From Paracoccus aestuariivivens (GTDB taxonomy: Bacteria > Pseudomonadota > Alphaproteobacteria > Rhodobacterales > Rhodobacteraceae), in NCBI RefSeq assembly GCF_009711225.1, contig NZ_WMIE01000005.1:1-64000 (forward strand): a DNA stretch of 64,000 nucleotides, read 5' to 3'. The position numbers and the translations under genes are program-made. The notes beneath the pieces were generated by a model. It had not been told where the DNA came from and made no database searches. It saw nothing but the letters and a program-made list of their open reading frames with translations. The first letter of the stretch is position 1. Every line of letters begins with the position of its first letter. Positions 1 through 8,806 of this stretch are shown piece after piece.

Positions 1-177
1 TCGCTCAAATACGAATGCGTCTACCTGAACGCCTTCGAGGCCGGCTCGGAGGCCCGCAAGGGGATCGGTGCCTGGATCAGCGATTACAACGAAAAACGCC
101 CGCACTCATCACACGGGTTGCTGACCCCGGCCGAGGCTTATGATACCTCCGACCAGAACCTGAAAGCCGCCGCCTGA
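1..177 (+). CDS. IS3-family transposase (OrfB), C-terminal part only
   Basis: The open frame enters from the left edge of the window and stops at TGA 175-177, giving 58 residues. It contains the typical end of an IS3-family integrase core (rve) domain: the WISDYNEKRPHSSHG segment followed by LTPAEAY, the region holding the last acidic-side helix and the 'YN..RPH..L...TP' signature. It would catalyse strand transfer of an insertion sequence. Only the C-terminus is visible, so I cannot tell whether the element is complete. The frame has no internal stop in the visible part. The exact IS group is not resolved. Confidence 0.85.
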   Translation, partial: SLKYECVYLNAFEAGSEARKGIGAWISDYNEKRPHSSHGLLTPAEAYDTSDQNLKAAA

Positions 178-333
178 CATGAACCCCATGCTGAAGCTGA
201 GCCGAGCGACAAACCGGTCCAAATTCCCGGAACACCTCTGGCCGCAACCATAGACAGGTATGCCCGGTCGAACTTGATGCTGCCCGGGCTCCCGGCTAAG
301 AATAAGGCCGACCGCAAATGACAGGGCTCGCGT
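178..333. other. Spacer holding the presumed right end of the IS element
   Basis: These 156 bases between the transposase stop and the next gene should contain the right terminal repeat of the insertion sequence. I could not identify the repeat because the left end is outside the window. No gene is visible here. Confidence 0.4.
274..302 (+). promoter_or_regulatory. Possible sigma70-type promoter at the IS junction
   Basis: TTGATG (274-279) and TAAGAA (297-302) are separated by 17 bases and lie about 30 bases before the flavin-reductase-like gene. Insertion sequences often create such hybrid promoters. The match is moderate and there is no experimental support. Confidence 0.25.
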
Positions 334-879
334 ATGCGCCGCATTCCACCCGCGACCCGCGACCGGCTCGCTGACGAGATCACCTTCCATCCCGCTACCG
401 CCGAGGCAAGACTGCTGCGCGAAGCACTTGGTCGTTTTGCGACCGGCGTGACGGTCGTCACGACGCTCGGCAGTCGGGGGCCAATGGGCATGACGGTGAA
501 TAGCTTCAGCAGCGTATCGCTTGAGCCGCCATTGGTGCTGTGGTGTCCGGCCAAAGCATCGAGCCGCCATGCGGGATTTGTCACAGCCAGCCATTGGTCC
601 GTTCACGTTCTGGGCGCCGAGCAACTCGAAACCTGCCTGCGATTCACCCGTGGCGGAGCCCAGTTCGACGGGCTGGACCACAGCATGAACGATCACAATG
701 TTCCGGTCATTCCGGGTGCTGCGGCGCGCTTTGATTGCGAAACCCATGCGGTCCACGATGCGGGCGACCATAGCGTGGTGATCGGGCGCGTTCTGCGTGT
801 CACCGTCGCCGGTCCGGGCGATCACCCGCTGGTCTTTGCCGCCGGACGTTTCGGCCAGTTCGATCCCGAAGACAGCTAG
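334..879 (+). CDS. Flavin reductase-like domain protein (FMN-binding split barrel)
   Basis: This 181-residue protein resembles the small flavin reductase family (HpaC/ActVB type), which reduces free FMN or FAD with NAD(P)H to feed a partner monooxygenase. The N-terminal helix is followed by the family hallmark [14 protein letters not shown] (about residues 31-44), then [20 protein letters not shown], the flavin phosphate-binding segment, and a HSVVIGRV strand near residue 149. Length is normal for the family. No monooxygenase partner is adjacent: the gene sits between an IS fragment and a convergent pqiC. A start at ATG 334 is used; the ATG at 318 is in another frame. Substrate and partner are unknown. 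Confidence 0.8.
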   Translation: MRRIPPATRDRLADEITFHPATAEARLLREALGRFATGVTVVTTLGSRGPMGMTVNSFSSVSLEPPLVLWCPAKASSRHAGFVTASHWSVHVLGAEQLETCLRFTRGGAQFDGLDHSMNDHNVPVIPGAAARFDCETHAVHDAGDHSVVIGRVLRVTVAGPGDHPLVFAAGRFGQFDPEDS

Positions 880-882
880 GAT

Positions 883-1545
883 TTAGCTGTCCCCGATCGG
901 TGGCAACGGCTGCGAGAAAATATCATCCATCGACGAAGGCGGCGGCGATGAGGTCCGGATCGAATTGCCCGGCCCACCCAGAACCGCAATCTGGCGCGCA
1001 AGCTGCGCTATCGCCAGCGACTGCGTACGCGCGACCGTTGCCGGAGTGGCCTTGCCCGCCTCGGTCCCCATTGGCACCACAATGTCGAAACTGCGCGCCT
1101 GATTGGCGCCACCCGCGCCGGAATCGCCGACGAAATAGCGACCAGTCAGGCGGTACGTCCCGTCCGCCTGCGCCAAGGCCTTTTCGACGCGGACCTCGAG
1201 CGTGCGACGCGGCGGCTCGGCCAAGGGCCATGGCTCTGCGATGACCGTCGCACCCGAAAGATCCGAGATCGCCCGCGCCAATGTCTGCGTGAATGCGCGC
1301 TGCGGATTATCGGCCCATAATTGCTTGGTGTTCGAACGAACCGCGCCGTCGGTGCTTTGCCAACTGACCTCTCCCGCCGAGGCATAGTCGGGCAACGAGA
1401 CATCCTTCAGCTCGGTCGTGCCCAAGCGGTTCGGCAACCTCTCGCCGGTGGTGGGCGGGTCGATCAGGAACCGGGCAGTCTTTTCGCCATTCGAACAGCC
1501 CGCCAACGCGGCCAGAAAAATCGAGGCGATCATGAGTTGGCGCAT
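883..1545 (-). CDS. pqiC: PqiC-type ABC auxiliary lipoprotein
   Basis: Predicted outer-membrane lipoprotein of 220 residues, matching the PqiC/YmbA family (DUF330), which works with the MCE protein PqiB in lipid transport across the periplasm. It begins with a lipoprotein signal ending in the lipobox LAGC (Cys 16 from the chosen start). The chosen start ATG 1545 lies one base after the pqiB stop; a longer frame running 22 codons upstream into pqiB is rejected because it would place the signal peptide internally. It is the last gene of the minus-strand pqiA-pqiA-pqiB-pqiC operon and ends 3 bases from the convergent flavin-reductase-like gene. Confidence 0.85.
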   Translation of the reverse strand: MRQLMIASIFLAALAGCSNGEKTARFLIDPPTTGERLPNRLGTTELKDVSLPDYASAGEVSWQSTDGAVRSNTKQLWADNPQRAFTQTLARAISDLSGATVIAEPWPLAEPPRRTLEVRVEKALAQADGTYRLTGRYFVGDSGAGGANQARSFDIVVPMGTEAGKATPATVARTQSLAIAQLARQIAVLGGPGNSIRTSSPPPSSMDDIFSQPLPPIGDS

Positions 1546-1546
1546 C

Positions 1547-3613
1547 TTATCGTCCCAGAATGAAGGCTTGCGGATTGCGTTCGATGGTGCGGGCAAGGCT
1601 TCCGAAAGCATTGGCCGCGCGGCGCATTTCGCGCATCAGATTGATCGATTCATTGTTGAAGGCCGAGCGGTCGCCATAGGCCGCAATCACGCTTTCCGCC
1701 CGCGCCGCCAAGGATTCCAGCCGTGTGGAAAGCTGCGGCAGCCGTTCGACCGAGCTTGAAACGCTGTCCGCAGCGACCTTGGCCGAGGCCAGCGCTTCGT
1801 TCAGGCTGCCTGCGGCGTTCCCGTCACGCAGATCCGTGAGCAGTCCCGAAGCGGCTTGAAGCGTATCTGACAGGTTCTTCGGCAATTGCGAGGCATCCTC
1901 CGAGCCGATCATCGCGCGGACATCGCGGATGATGCCTTCGGCTTCGGTCGAGATCGCGGCAAAATCGACCTCACCGACCTGCGCCGCCGCCTTGTTGATT
2001 TCATCGACCATGGCGGGCACATCGGCCGCGGCCAGCTTGACGGCTTCGGCAGCGGCGGCCGCCTCTTCGACCATTTTCGCAATCTGACCGGCAGCGCCGG
2101 ATTCACGCAGATCGGTCGCGATCTGGCGCACCTCGCCACTGGTCGCCTTGGCGTCCTCCAATGTACCGCGCAAAGCCGCCGGGATGGCGCGGGTATCCTC
2201 GCTGGTGGCGATGGCGGTGATCGAGTTCAACATATCGGTGACGGACTTCAGAGCCTCCTCGATCGGCAGGTTGCCGACACGCGACAGGAAGCCCTGCGCT
2301 GTTTCCGAGAAATCCGATACCTCGCCCGCCACGGATGGAATGACCGGATAGGGCTGCGCCGCTACGTCAAGCGCGGCAGGCGCGCTATCGGGCAGGCTGA
2401 CCAATTCGATCTCAAGCGATGTCCCGAAAAAGCCTGCGCTCGCGATACGGGCGCGCAGGCCCCGACTGACCTGATCGGCCACAAACTCGGTCGCGCGTTC
2501 GGGCGTGGTATCGCCGGTCAGACCCAAACGCTCGGGCGTGACGACCAAAGTCACCTCTTGCTCGACACGGTCGGTTCCGTCCGGATCCTGCACCACCCGC
2601 GCGGCGATATTGCTGACGCGCCCCACGGTCACGCCCATGTATTGGACGTTCGCACCGGTCGCGAGCCCCTTGACGGAATCGTCCACCAACATGGTCAGAC
2701 GAAGCGCGTTCGAGACATCGGCAAACAGGTTCGCGCGGGCGGAATCCTCATCGGGTTGCAGGTCGAACAAATGCCCGCTTTCGACCGGCTGGCCGCCCGA
2801 GGTGACGGTCGCGAATTCGGCCCCACCCTGCAGCACCGTTGCCAGCGAATTTACGTTCAGTGCCAATCCCTGCGCACCAAAGCTGATCGAGAAGCCCGAC
2901 GTATCCCAGAAAACAGTGTTCGTTGTCAGACGCTTATCATGCGGCGCGGCAATGAACACATCGGCCAGTACGCCCTCGTCATTCTCGGCCAGCCGCAGGT
3001 TTTGCATCTGCCCGACCTGAATGCCTCTGAACATGACCGGCGCACCCTCGGTCATGCCGCGTGAGCGTTCGGCGTGCAATGTGATCAATGTTCCGCTTTC
3101 ACCGGGGCTGGTCAAAGGCGGCTTTTCAAGACCCTGAAACTCGGTCGTTCTTTCGTCGGCCTTGTCGTCCCAATAGCCCTCGATGAACGCGCCGGTCAGC
3201 ACCGTATCCAACCGCGAGATCCCCTGCGCCGAAACCTGAGGCCGCACGATCCAGAATTGCGCATCCTGATCGATAAAACCCGCAAGATCCTTGTCGACCC
3301 TGATATTCACGCGGACCTGCTGGAGATCCTCGGTGAAGCGGACAGATTCCACTTTACCAACTGTTATTTCGCGGAATTTCAGCGCGGTTTCGCCCGGCGT
3401 GATGCCGGTCGCGTCCTTGAAGTTCACCGAAATCAGGGTGCCCCGGCTTGCAATCGCATTCCAGCCCACGCCAAGCGTCACGATCAACGCGATGATCGGC
3501 ACCAGCCAGATCAGCGACGATCCCGCCCGCGCAGCCCGGGCCGTTGTCTTGCGTACGGGTTCAGCGGGCTTCATGGCAGCATCTGCGCCGCCAAGCGGAG
3601 GAGTGTCGGTCAT
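1547..3613 (-). CDS. pqiB: PqiB, intermembrane transport protein with three MCE (MlaD) domains
   Basis: This 688-residue protein has one N-terminal transmembrane helix (about residues 32-50) followed by three MCE domains beginning near residues 58, 174 and 305; each shows the repeated pattern of a G-L-T-x-G sequence then 'F/M R/G G/E I x V G x V' (for example GVTVGRVSNI near 327-336). The C-terminal 250 residues are alanine-rich and predicted helical, as in E. coli PqiB, where this part forms a coiled-coil needle spanning the periplasm. It should be anchored in the inner membrane through PqiA and shuttle lipids. It starts 8 bases after the second pqiA half gene and its stop abuts pqiC. Confidence 0.92.
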   Translation of the reverse strand: MTDTPPLGGADAAMKPAEPVRKTTARAARAGSSLIWLVPIIALIVTLGVGWNAIASRGTLISVNFKDATGITPGETALKFREITVGKVESVRFTEDLQQVRVNIRVDKDLAGFIDQDAQFWIVRPQVSAQGISRLDTVLTGAFIEGYWDDKADERTTEFQGLEKPPLTSPGESGTLITLHAERSRGMTEGAPVMFRGIQVGQMQNLRLAENDEGVLADVFIAAPHDKRLTTNTVFWDTSGFSISFGAQGLALNVNSLATVLQGGAEFATVTSGGQPVESGHLFDLQPDEDSARANLFADVSNALRLTMLVDDSVKGLATGANVQYMGVTVGRVSNIAARVVQDPDGTDRVEQEVTLVVTPERLGLTGDTTPERATEFVADQVSRGLRARIASAGFFGTSLEIELVSLPDSAPAALDVAAQPYPVIPSVAGEVSDFSETAQGFLSRVGNLPIEEALKSVTDMLNSITAIATSEDTRAIPAALRGTLEDAKATSGEVRQIATDLRESGAAGQIAKMVEEAAAAAEAVKLAAADVPAMVDEINKAAAQVGEVDFAAISTEAEGIIRDVRAMIGSEDASQLPKNLSDTLQAASGLLTDLRDGNAAGSLNEALASAKVAADSVSSSVERLPQLSTRLESLAARAESVIAAYGDRSAFNNESINLMREMRRAANAFGSLARTIERNPQAFILGR

Positions 3614-3621
3614 ATTTCAGT

Positions 3622-4284
3622 TCAGTCCTTGCGGCTTCGCAACGGCAGCCCTCGCCAGATCAACCTTGGATCGAAGCTTTGCGCAGAAAGCATTGTGAAA
3701 GCAACCGACAGCGCGAAGCAAACCGCTGCCGGGCCGGGATGAATCGAGGCAACGAAGCCCAACTGCACCAGCGCAGAAAGGATCGCCACGACGAAAACGT
3801 CGATCATTGACCAGCGACCGATAAACTCGACGACCTCATAAAGGCCCAATCGCCAATGCGCGTCATGCGCGGTAGCCGGACGGCCCGCGACCCGCGCAAG
3901 CCATGCGATCGCGATGAACTTACCGATGGGCACGATGATCGAGGCGAAAAACACTACCCCGCCGACGAACCAGTTGCCGTAATGCAAAAGCTCGAGCACG
4001 CCGCCAAGAATGGTGGATTCGGTTTTTCCTGCGATCCCGCCCAAAGTCGTGGTGCGCAGCATCGGGAACATGTTTGCGGGTATATAGAAGATGAACCCCG
4101 CGAGAAGCCAAGCCCAGACCGCATTCAGTGACCGTCGATCAGGGGCAACAAGCGTTGCGCCGCAGCGCTGACAATCAATCTCGCTTTCGGGCCAGACCCT
4201 TCCGCAACTGCGGCAACCGATCAAGCCAGCACGATGGGCCGTCATGATCGGGGCGGCGTGATCCGTTTCCTCGGGATGGCTCAT
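3622..4284 (-). CDS. PqiA-like membrane protein, C-terminal-half equivalent
   Basis: This 220-residue inner-membrane protein starts with a zinc-ribbon-like motif (GCRSCG ... CQRCG, residues 23-42) followed by four hydrophobic segments, the layout of one half of PqiA (DUF2116/PqiA domain). In E. coli PqiA a single chain carries two such halves; here they are separate genes that overlap by 4 bases (ATGA). It should be the inner-membrane partner of PqiB. The family is associated with envelope stress and paraquat inducibility in E. coli; regulation here is unknown. Confidence 0.88.
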   Translation of the reverse strand: MSHPEETDHAAPIMTAHRAGLIGCRSCGRVWPESEIDCQRCGATLVAPDRRSLNAVWAWLLAGFIFYIPANMFPMLRTTTLGGIAGKTESTILGGVLELLHYGNWFVGGVVFFASIIVPIGKFIAIAWLARVAGRPATAHDAHWRLGLYEVVEFIGRWSMIDVFVVAILSALVQLGFVASIHPGPAAVCFALSVAFTMLSAQSFDPRLIWRGLPLRSRKD

Positions 4285-4961
4285 GGGGCGGCATTCCGGC
4301 TAAGCTCGCGACCGTCGGTCGACGCTCCGCCATCCTCAATCGCGTCCCAGATCGTGGTGGCGCTGGTAAAGACATTGCTGGCCCCGTTCACCACGATCAG
4401 CCCGCAGAAAGCCCAGAAAGCCGGTCCCAGACTGATTGTGGCAAGCCCCCCGACCTTGACCAGCGCGAGGGCGGTGCCGATGACGAAAATCTCGGCCATG
4501 GACCAGGGACGCAAAGTCTCGGACAGGCGGAAGGCGCCGACAGCGTGGGAAAACGGAGACCGTCGCCGCGATAATGGAAGCAAGGTGTAGACCAGCAGGA
4601 TCGCACGCAAGACCGGCAGACCGATGATCGTCGCCATCAATGCAACGGTCAGCGGCATCAGCGCGCCATGCGAAAAGGCCATGGCGACGCCGAAAAGAGA
4701 GGTCTCGTTGCCAAATCCCATGCGCGAAATCTCGAGGAACGGAAAGAAAACCGCTCCGACCATCAGCACCAGCGACGTGACAGACAACGCGATAATCCGG
4801 GTGAAGGCCCCCGCGCGCGGACTTGCCAGAACCGCGTTGCAGCGTATGCAGCGCGCTGTCTCGCCCGGTTCCAGATCATGTTCGACATGCAACGCATCGC
4901 AGCGAGGGCAAGCGACAAGCCCCGCTCCGGTGGTCAGATCATAGGTCCCTTCGGTTTGCAT
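4281..4961 (-). CDS. pqiA: PqiA-like membrane protein, N-terminal-half equivalent
   Basis: First gene of the pqi operon, 226 residues. It carries CPRCD (about residues 18-22) and CIRCN (37-41), a four-cysteine zinc-ribbon-like pair, then four membrane segments with the family phrase 'FPFLEISRMG' near residue 73. It corresponds to the first half of the duplicated PqiA of gamma-proteobacteria. It overlaps the following half gene by 4 bases, which suggests translational coupling and a heterodimeric membrane unit. The operon promoter should lie in the 140-base space shared with motB. Confidence 0.88.
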   Translation of the reverse strand: MQTEGTYDLTTGAGLVACPRCDALHVEHDLEPGETARCIRCNAVLASPRAGAFTRIIALSVTSLVLMVGAVFFPFLEISRMGFGNETSLFGVAMAFSHGALMPLTVALMATIIGLPVLRAILLVYTLLPLSRRRSPFSHAVGAFRLSETLRPWSMAEIFVIGTALALVKVGGLATISLGPAFWAFCGLIVVNGASNVFTSATTIWDAIEDGGASTDGRELSRNAAP

Positions 4962-5006
4962 CGCCCAACCATATGCCCTGCCCCGCTGCGTTCAAGGCAA
5001 ACCGCA

Positions 5007-5018
5007 CCGTAATTACGG
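5007..5018. promoter_or_regulatory. 12-base perfect palindrome between pqiA and motB
   Basis: CCGTAATTACGG is a perfect palindrome placed 46 bases upstream of pqiA and 85 bases upstream of motB. It could be an operator for either divergent transcript. The protein that would bind it is not identifiable from the window. Confidence 0.3.
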
Positions 5019-5041
5019 CAAATTCCCTCGGATTTGATCGG

Positions 5042-5056
5042 TTAACCCGATCTTAG
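5042..5056 (+). promoter_or_regulatory. CtrA-like binding site before motB
   Basis: TTAACC at 5042-5047 followed by TTAG at 5053-5056 matches the CtrA consensus TTAA-N7-TTAA with one mismatch. CtrA is the response regulator that activates flagellar genes in many Rhodobacterales, and the downstream genes are flagellar. The position, about 47 bases before the motB start, is plausible for an activator site. Confidence 0.4.
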
Positions 5057-5102
5057 GGCTTCTGCTCCTACAACGACGAAGACGGGCACAAAGGGGCGAC
5101 TC

Positions 5103-5894
5103 ATGGGTGCAAAGAATGGCGGTAGCACGGTAATCATCAAAAGGGTGCAGGTCACCTCGGGTGGCGGGCATCACGGCGGCGCCTGGAAAGTCGCCTATGC
5201 CGACTTCGTCACTGCGATGATGGCGTTTTTCCTGTTGATGTGGCTGTTGAATGCAACCACCGAGAAACAGCGCCAGGGGCTGGCAGACTATTTTAACCCG
5301 ACCATCGTCCAATCCAGCAAAGGCGGGGCAAACGGCCCGTTCGGAGGTGAGCTGCAGGATTCGGATTCGAATTCTGGCAAAGGCCTTGGTGCTTCGCTGG
5401 ACACAAAGGGCGGGCAAGCGCGTGACGCCGAATTCGAAGCCGTCGCCCAGCATGTCATGAACGAGTTGACCGGCAGCGGGGCCGAGTCGATGCAACGCGT
5501 CAACCTACTCAAACATGTCGTCACCCGCATGACCGATGAAGGGCTGGTGATCGAACTGACCGATCTGATGGACGAGCCATTGTTCGTAGACGATACCGCC
5601 CAACCCACACCGGCATTGCAGGAATTGACAACAATTCTGGCTGGCGTGCTGCGTCGGGTGAAAAACCAGATCGCGATCTCGGGCCATGTTCGCACCTACC
5701 CCGAGCTTCTGATCCATTCACCGGTATGGGCGCTGTCCGATGCCCGCGCGCATGCCGTGCGCAATCTTGCCGAAAGCGCTGGACTTGATGCCAAACGGAT
5801 CCAGCGCGTGACCGCATTGGCTGATCGCCGCAACAGATCGGTCAACCCGATGGACCCTGAGAACAACCGTATCGAAGTGATTTTACTTAGATAG
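5103..5894 (+). CDS. motB: Flagellar motor stator protein MotB
   Basis: This 263-residue protein has the MotB layout: a short cytoplasmic tail, one transmembrane helix (about residues 31-50) with the proton-accepting aspartate in AYADFVTAMMAFF (Asp 34), a periplasmic linker, and a C-terminal OmpA-like peptidoglycan-binding domain (about 140-263; GHVRTYPE and the final NNRIEVILLR strand). With MotA it forms the ion channel driving the flagellar motor. No motA is in the window. It begins a plus-strand flagellar series with flgE 86 bases downstream and a CtrA-like site upstream. Confidence 0.93.
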   Translation: MGAKNGGSTVIIKRVQVTSGGGHHGGAWKVAYADFVTAMMAFFLLMWLLNATTEKQRQGLADYFNPTIVQSSKGGANGPFGGELQDSDSNSGKGLGASLDTKGGQARDAEFEAVAQHVMNELTGSGAESMQRVNLLKHVVTRMTDEGLVIELTDLMDEPLFVDDTAQPTPALQELTTILAGVLRRVKNQIAISGHVRTYPELLIHSPVWALSDARAHAVRNLAESAGLDAKRIQRVTALADRRNRSVNPMDPENNRIEVILLR

Positions 5895-5980
5895 GTGCCA
5901 CCGATCCTTGGACCGTTAGAGCAAATTTTACCGGCCATTACACAGACTGACCCCAGTTCGACTCAGACAGGATGACGTGA

Positions 5981-7315
5981 ATGTCGATTTCTTCTGCCCT
6001 CAGTGCCGGTGTGTCCGGACTTGCTGCCAACTCGGCCAGACTGGCCGGTATCTCCGACAACATTGCCAACTCTGGCACCTATGGCTATCGGCGCGTGTCA
6101 ACTGAGTTCGAAAGCGTCGTCATCGGGAACTCTCGTGGCGGTGGCCAATACACGGCAGGCGGGGTACTGGCCCAGTCCAGCCGGATCGTAGATCAACGCG
6201 GCAGTCTGGTTGGCACCAGCAATCCGCTCGATCTTGCCATTTCTGGCCGCGGCATGTTGCCGGTGATTTCGATGTCGGACCTGAACAATCTCGGCACGGG
6301 CAGCGCACCGCTTGCCCTGACCCGCACAGGCGCATTCCGTACCGACGCCGAAGGAGTGTTGCGCACGGCCTCGGGGCTTGTCCTGATGGGGTGGCCTGCA
6401 AATCGCGATGGCACCATTCCGACAGTTCCGCGCGACTCGACCAGCGGGCTGCGCCCGATCGTCCTGAACGCCAATGACACCTATGCCGAACCGACCACGG
6501 CAATCAGCGTCGGCTTCAATTTGCCGGCCGAAGCGACGGTTGGCGGGACCGCTGTGACCCCGTCCTCGACCTCGATCGAATATTTCGACAATCTGGGTGC
6601 CTCTCGTTCACTCACCATGAGCTTTGTGCCGACGGTTGATCCAGCCGGATCCGGTCGCTCAAACTCATGGACGATGGAGATCCGCGATTCCGCGACGGTT
6701 GACGATCCTGCGACCCCTGACGATGAATCCCTGATCGGTTCCTATGCGCTCGGGTTCGATGACGCGCCCGGGGGGCCACTGGCCTCGGTGACCACGCTGA
6801 CTGGGGGTGCCTATGATGCGACCACGGGCCAGTTGACGGTCGCCGCCGGTCATGGCCCCATCACGATCAATATCGGCACACCGGGCGGAGCAACCGGCCT
6901 GACGCAGATCAGTTCGGATTTCTCGCCGACCAATATCACGAAGAACGGCACCTCCGCTGGAATCCTGACCGCAGTCGAGGTCGATGAAAACGGATTTTTG
7001 CACGGAACCTACGATAACGGGATGACCCGCCTGTTGTTCCAAATCCCGCTTGTCGATGTCCCGAATCCGAACGGGCTGATCGCGTTGGATAACCAGACCT
7101 ACCAGGTCTCACCCGAATCCGGCTCGTTCTTCTTGTGGAATGCGGGTGATGGCCCGACCGGCTCGATTTCTGGCTACGCGCGCGAAAGCTCGACGACAGA
7201 TGTCGCGGCCGAACTGACCGATCTGATCCAGACCCAGCGCGCCTATTCATCGAACGCGAAGATCATCCAGACCGTCGACGAGATGCTTCAGGAAACCACG
7301 AACATCAAACGCTGA
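5981..7315 (+). CDS. flgE: Flagellar hook protein FlgE
   Basis: The 444-residue protein begins with the conserved rod/hook N-terminus (SALSAGVSGLAANSARLAGISDNIANSGTYGYRR split over residues 4-39) and ends with the matching C-terminal helix (LTDLIQTQRAYSSNAKIIQTVDEMLQ). These two ends form the coiled core D0 of the hook; the variable middle forms its surface. Length fits FlgE rather than the short rod proteins. It polymerises outside the cell between rod and filament. It is followed by flgK after 36 bases. Confidence 0.93.
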   Translation: MSISSALSAGVSGLAANSARLAGISDNIANSGTYGYRRVSTEFESVVIGNSRGGGQYTAGGVLAQSSRIVDQRGSLVGTSNPLDLAISGRGMLPVISMSDLNNLGTGSAPLALTRTGAFRTDAEGVLRTASGLVLMGWPANRDGTIPTVPRDSTSGLRPIVLNANDTYAEPTTAISVGFNLPAEATVGGTAVTPSSTSIEYFDNLGASRSLTMSFVPTVDPAGSGRSNSWTMEIRDSATVDDPATPDDESLIGSYALGFDDAPGGPLASVTTLTGGAYDATTGQLTVAAGHGPITINIGTPGGATGLTQISSDFSPTNITKNGTSAGILTAVEVDENGFLHGTYDNGMTRLLFQIPLVDVPNPNGLIALDNQTYQVSPESGSFFLWNAGDGPTGSISGYARESSTTDVAAELTDLIQTQRAYSSNAKIIQTVDEMLQETTNIKR

Positions 7316-7351
7316 TGATAATGGATTTTTCCATGGAGAAGGACTGAAACC

Positions 7352-8806
7352 GTGAGCCTGTCAGCAGCAATCTCGAACTCACTTTCCGGCCTGACCGCCA
7401 CAGCGCGGGGAACGGAAATCGTATCGACGAACGTCTCGAACAAATCCGTTGCGGGATATGCCCGACGAGAGCTTGATCTGTCATCGCGGCTTTATTCAGG
7501 CAATGGCGGTGGTGTTCAGATTGATGGCGTCCGTCGTACGGTGAATGCGGGATTGCTGGCTGACAGCCGGATTGCCCAAGCCAGCACCTCGCGGTCGACC
7601 ACGGTGGCAAATTTCCATGCCGCGATGGAAACAAGTTTCGGCACAGCAAATGATAACTCGTCACTGGTCAGCTTCGTGACGGCGTTTGAAGCGGCGATTG
7701 TCTCGGCTTCGGCCAGACCCGACAGCGACGTCAGGTTGCAAGAAGTTCTGGATTCGGCCACCGGACTAACAGAAAAAATCACCGGTATCGCCAAAAGCAT
7801 CAGCGATGCGCGCAGCTCGGCCGATCGCTCGATTGCGAAAGATGTCGATCAACTGAACACAGCCCTCGAGCGGGTGGCGGCGCTGAATCGTCAGATCACG
7901 ACACTATCTTCACAAGGACAGGACACGTCCTCATTGGTCGATGCGCGCCAGACCACCTTGGACAGTATCTCGAGCATCGTACCAATCGTCGAGGTGGCCC
8001 GAGAAAATGGCAGGATCGCCATTTTCACGAAAGGCGGCGGGACGTTACTCGATGGCACCTCGCCCGCACGGCTGGAGTTCACACCCGCCGGACAGATCAC
8101 GCCGGAAATGAACGTCGAGCACGGAAGCCTCGGCACGATTACAATTAATGGGCGACCACTCAGCAAAAACGAGATGGGAATCTTGGCGGGTGGTTCGATG
8201 GCCGCGAATTTTGAACTGCGCGACACGCTTGCGCCCGCATACCAGCAGAAAATCGATGCCTTCGCACGCGAAGTCTATGAACGCTTTTCCGATCCCGCGC
8301 TGGATCCCTCGCTTGCAGCAGGTGAACACGGCCTGTTCTCGGACGCTCAAGCCGGTCTGACGGTGGAATTGGGGTTAGCAAACAGGTTGGCCGTCGCAGA
8401 TACCTACGACCCTGACAAAGGCGGTGATCTGTGGCGTATCAGAACCGGTCGCAACGCCACTGGCCCGGGCGAGGTCGGGGACAGCACATTGCTTCTGGCC
8501 ATGACGAAGGCGCAATCCGAGAACCGCAACCCCGCCTCACCTGCCCTGACCTCGAGCCCGGCTTCCATGCTGGGCCTTGCGTCAGAACTTGCGTCGCAAG
8601 CTTCTTCATTCCGGATTCGTACCGAAGCCGCGCAGGTCCAAGACCTGACCCATTCGGAAAGTCTCAAGACTGCACTGCTTAGTGAAGGCGTCGATACCGA
8701 TACCGAAATGCAGGCTTTGCTGACACTGGAGCGCGCCTACGCTGCGAACGCCAAGGTTCTGCAGACCGCCAGTGACATGCTGGCAGAAATTCTGAGGCTG
8801 ACATGA
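7352..8806 (+). CDS. flgK: Flagellar hook-associated protein 1, FlgK
   Basis: This 484-residue protein carries the flagellar N-terminal motif (SLSAAISNSLSGLTATARGTE, then STNVSNKSVAGYARR) and a C-terminal helix with LTLERAYAANAKVLQTASDML. It forms the first hook-filament junction layer. A GTG start at 7352 is used, preceded by GGAGAAGGA at 7335-7343. Its stop overlaps the flgL start by 4 bases. The 36-base space before it holds a small ATGGA/TCCAT hairpin. Confidence 0.92.
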   Translation: MSLSAAISNSLSGLTATARGTEIVSTNVSNKSVAGYARRELDLSSRLYSGNGGGVQIDGVRRTVNAGLLADSRIAQASTSRSTTVANFHAAMETSFGTANDNSSLVSFVTAFEAAIVSASARPDSDVRLQEVLDSATGLTEKITGIAKSISDARSSADRSIAKDVDQLNTALERVAALNRQITTLSSQGQDTSSLVDARQTTLDSISSIVPIVEVARENGRIAIFTKGGGTLLDGTSPARLEFTPAGQITPEMNVEHGSLGTITINGRPLSKNEMGILAGGSMAANFELRDTLAPAYQQKIDAFAREVYERFSDPALDPSLAAGEHGLFSDAQAGLTVELGLANRLAVADTYDPDKGGDLWRIRTGRNATGPGEVGDSTLLLAMTKAQSENRNPASPALTSSPASMLGLASELASQASSFRIRTEAAQVQDLTHSESLKTALLSEGVDTDTEMQALLTLERAYAANAKVLQTASDMLAEILRLT

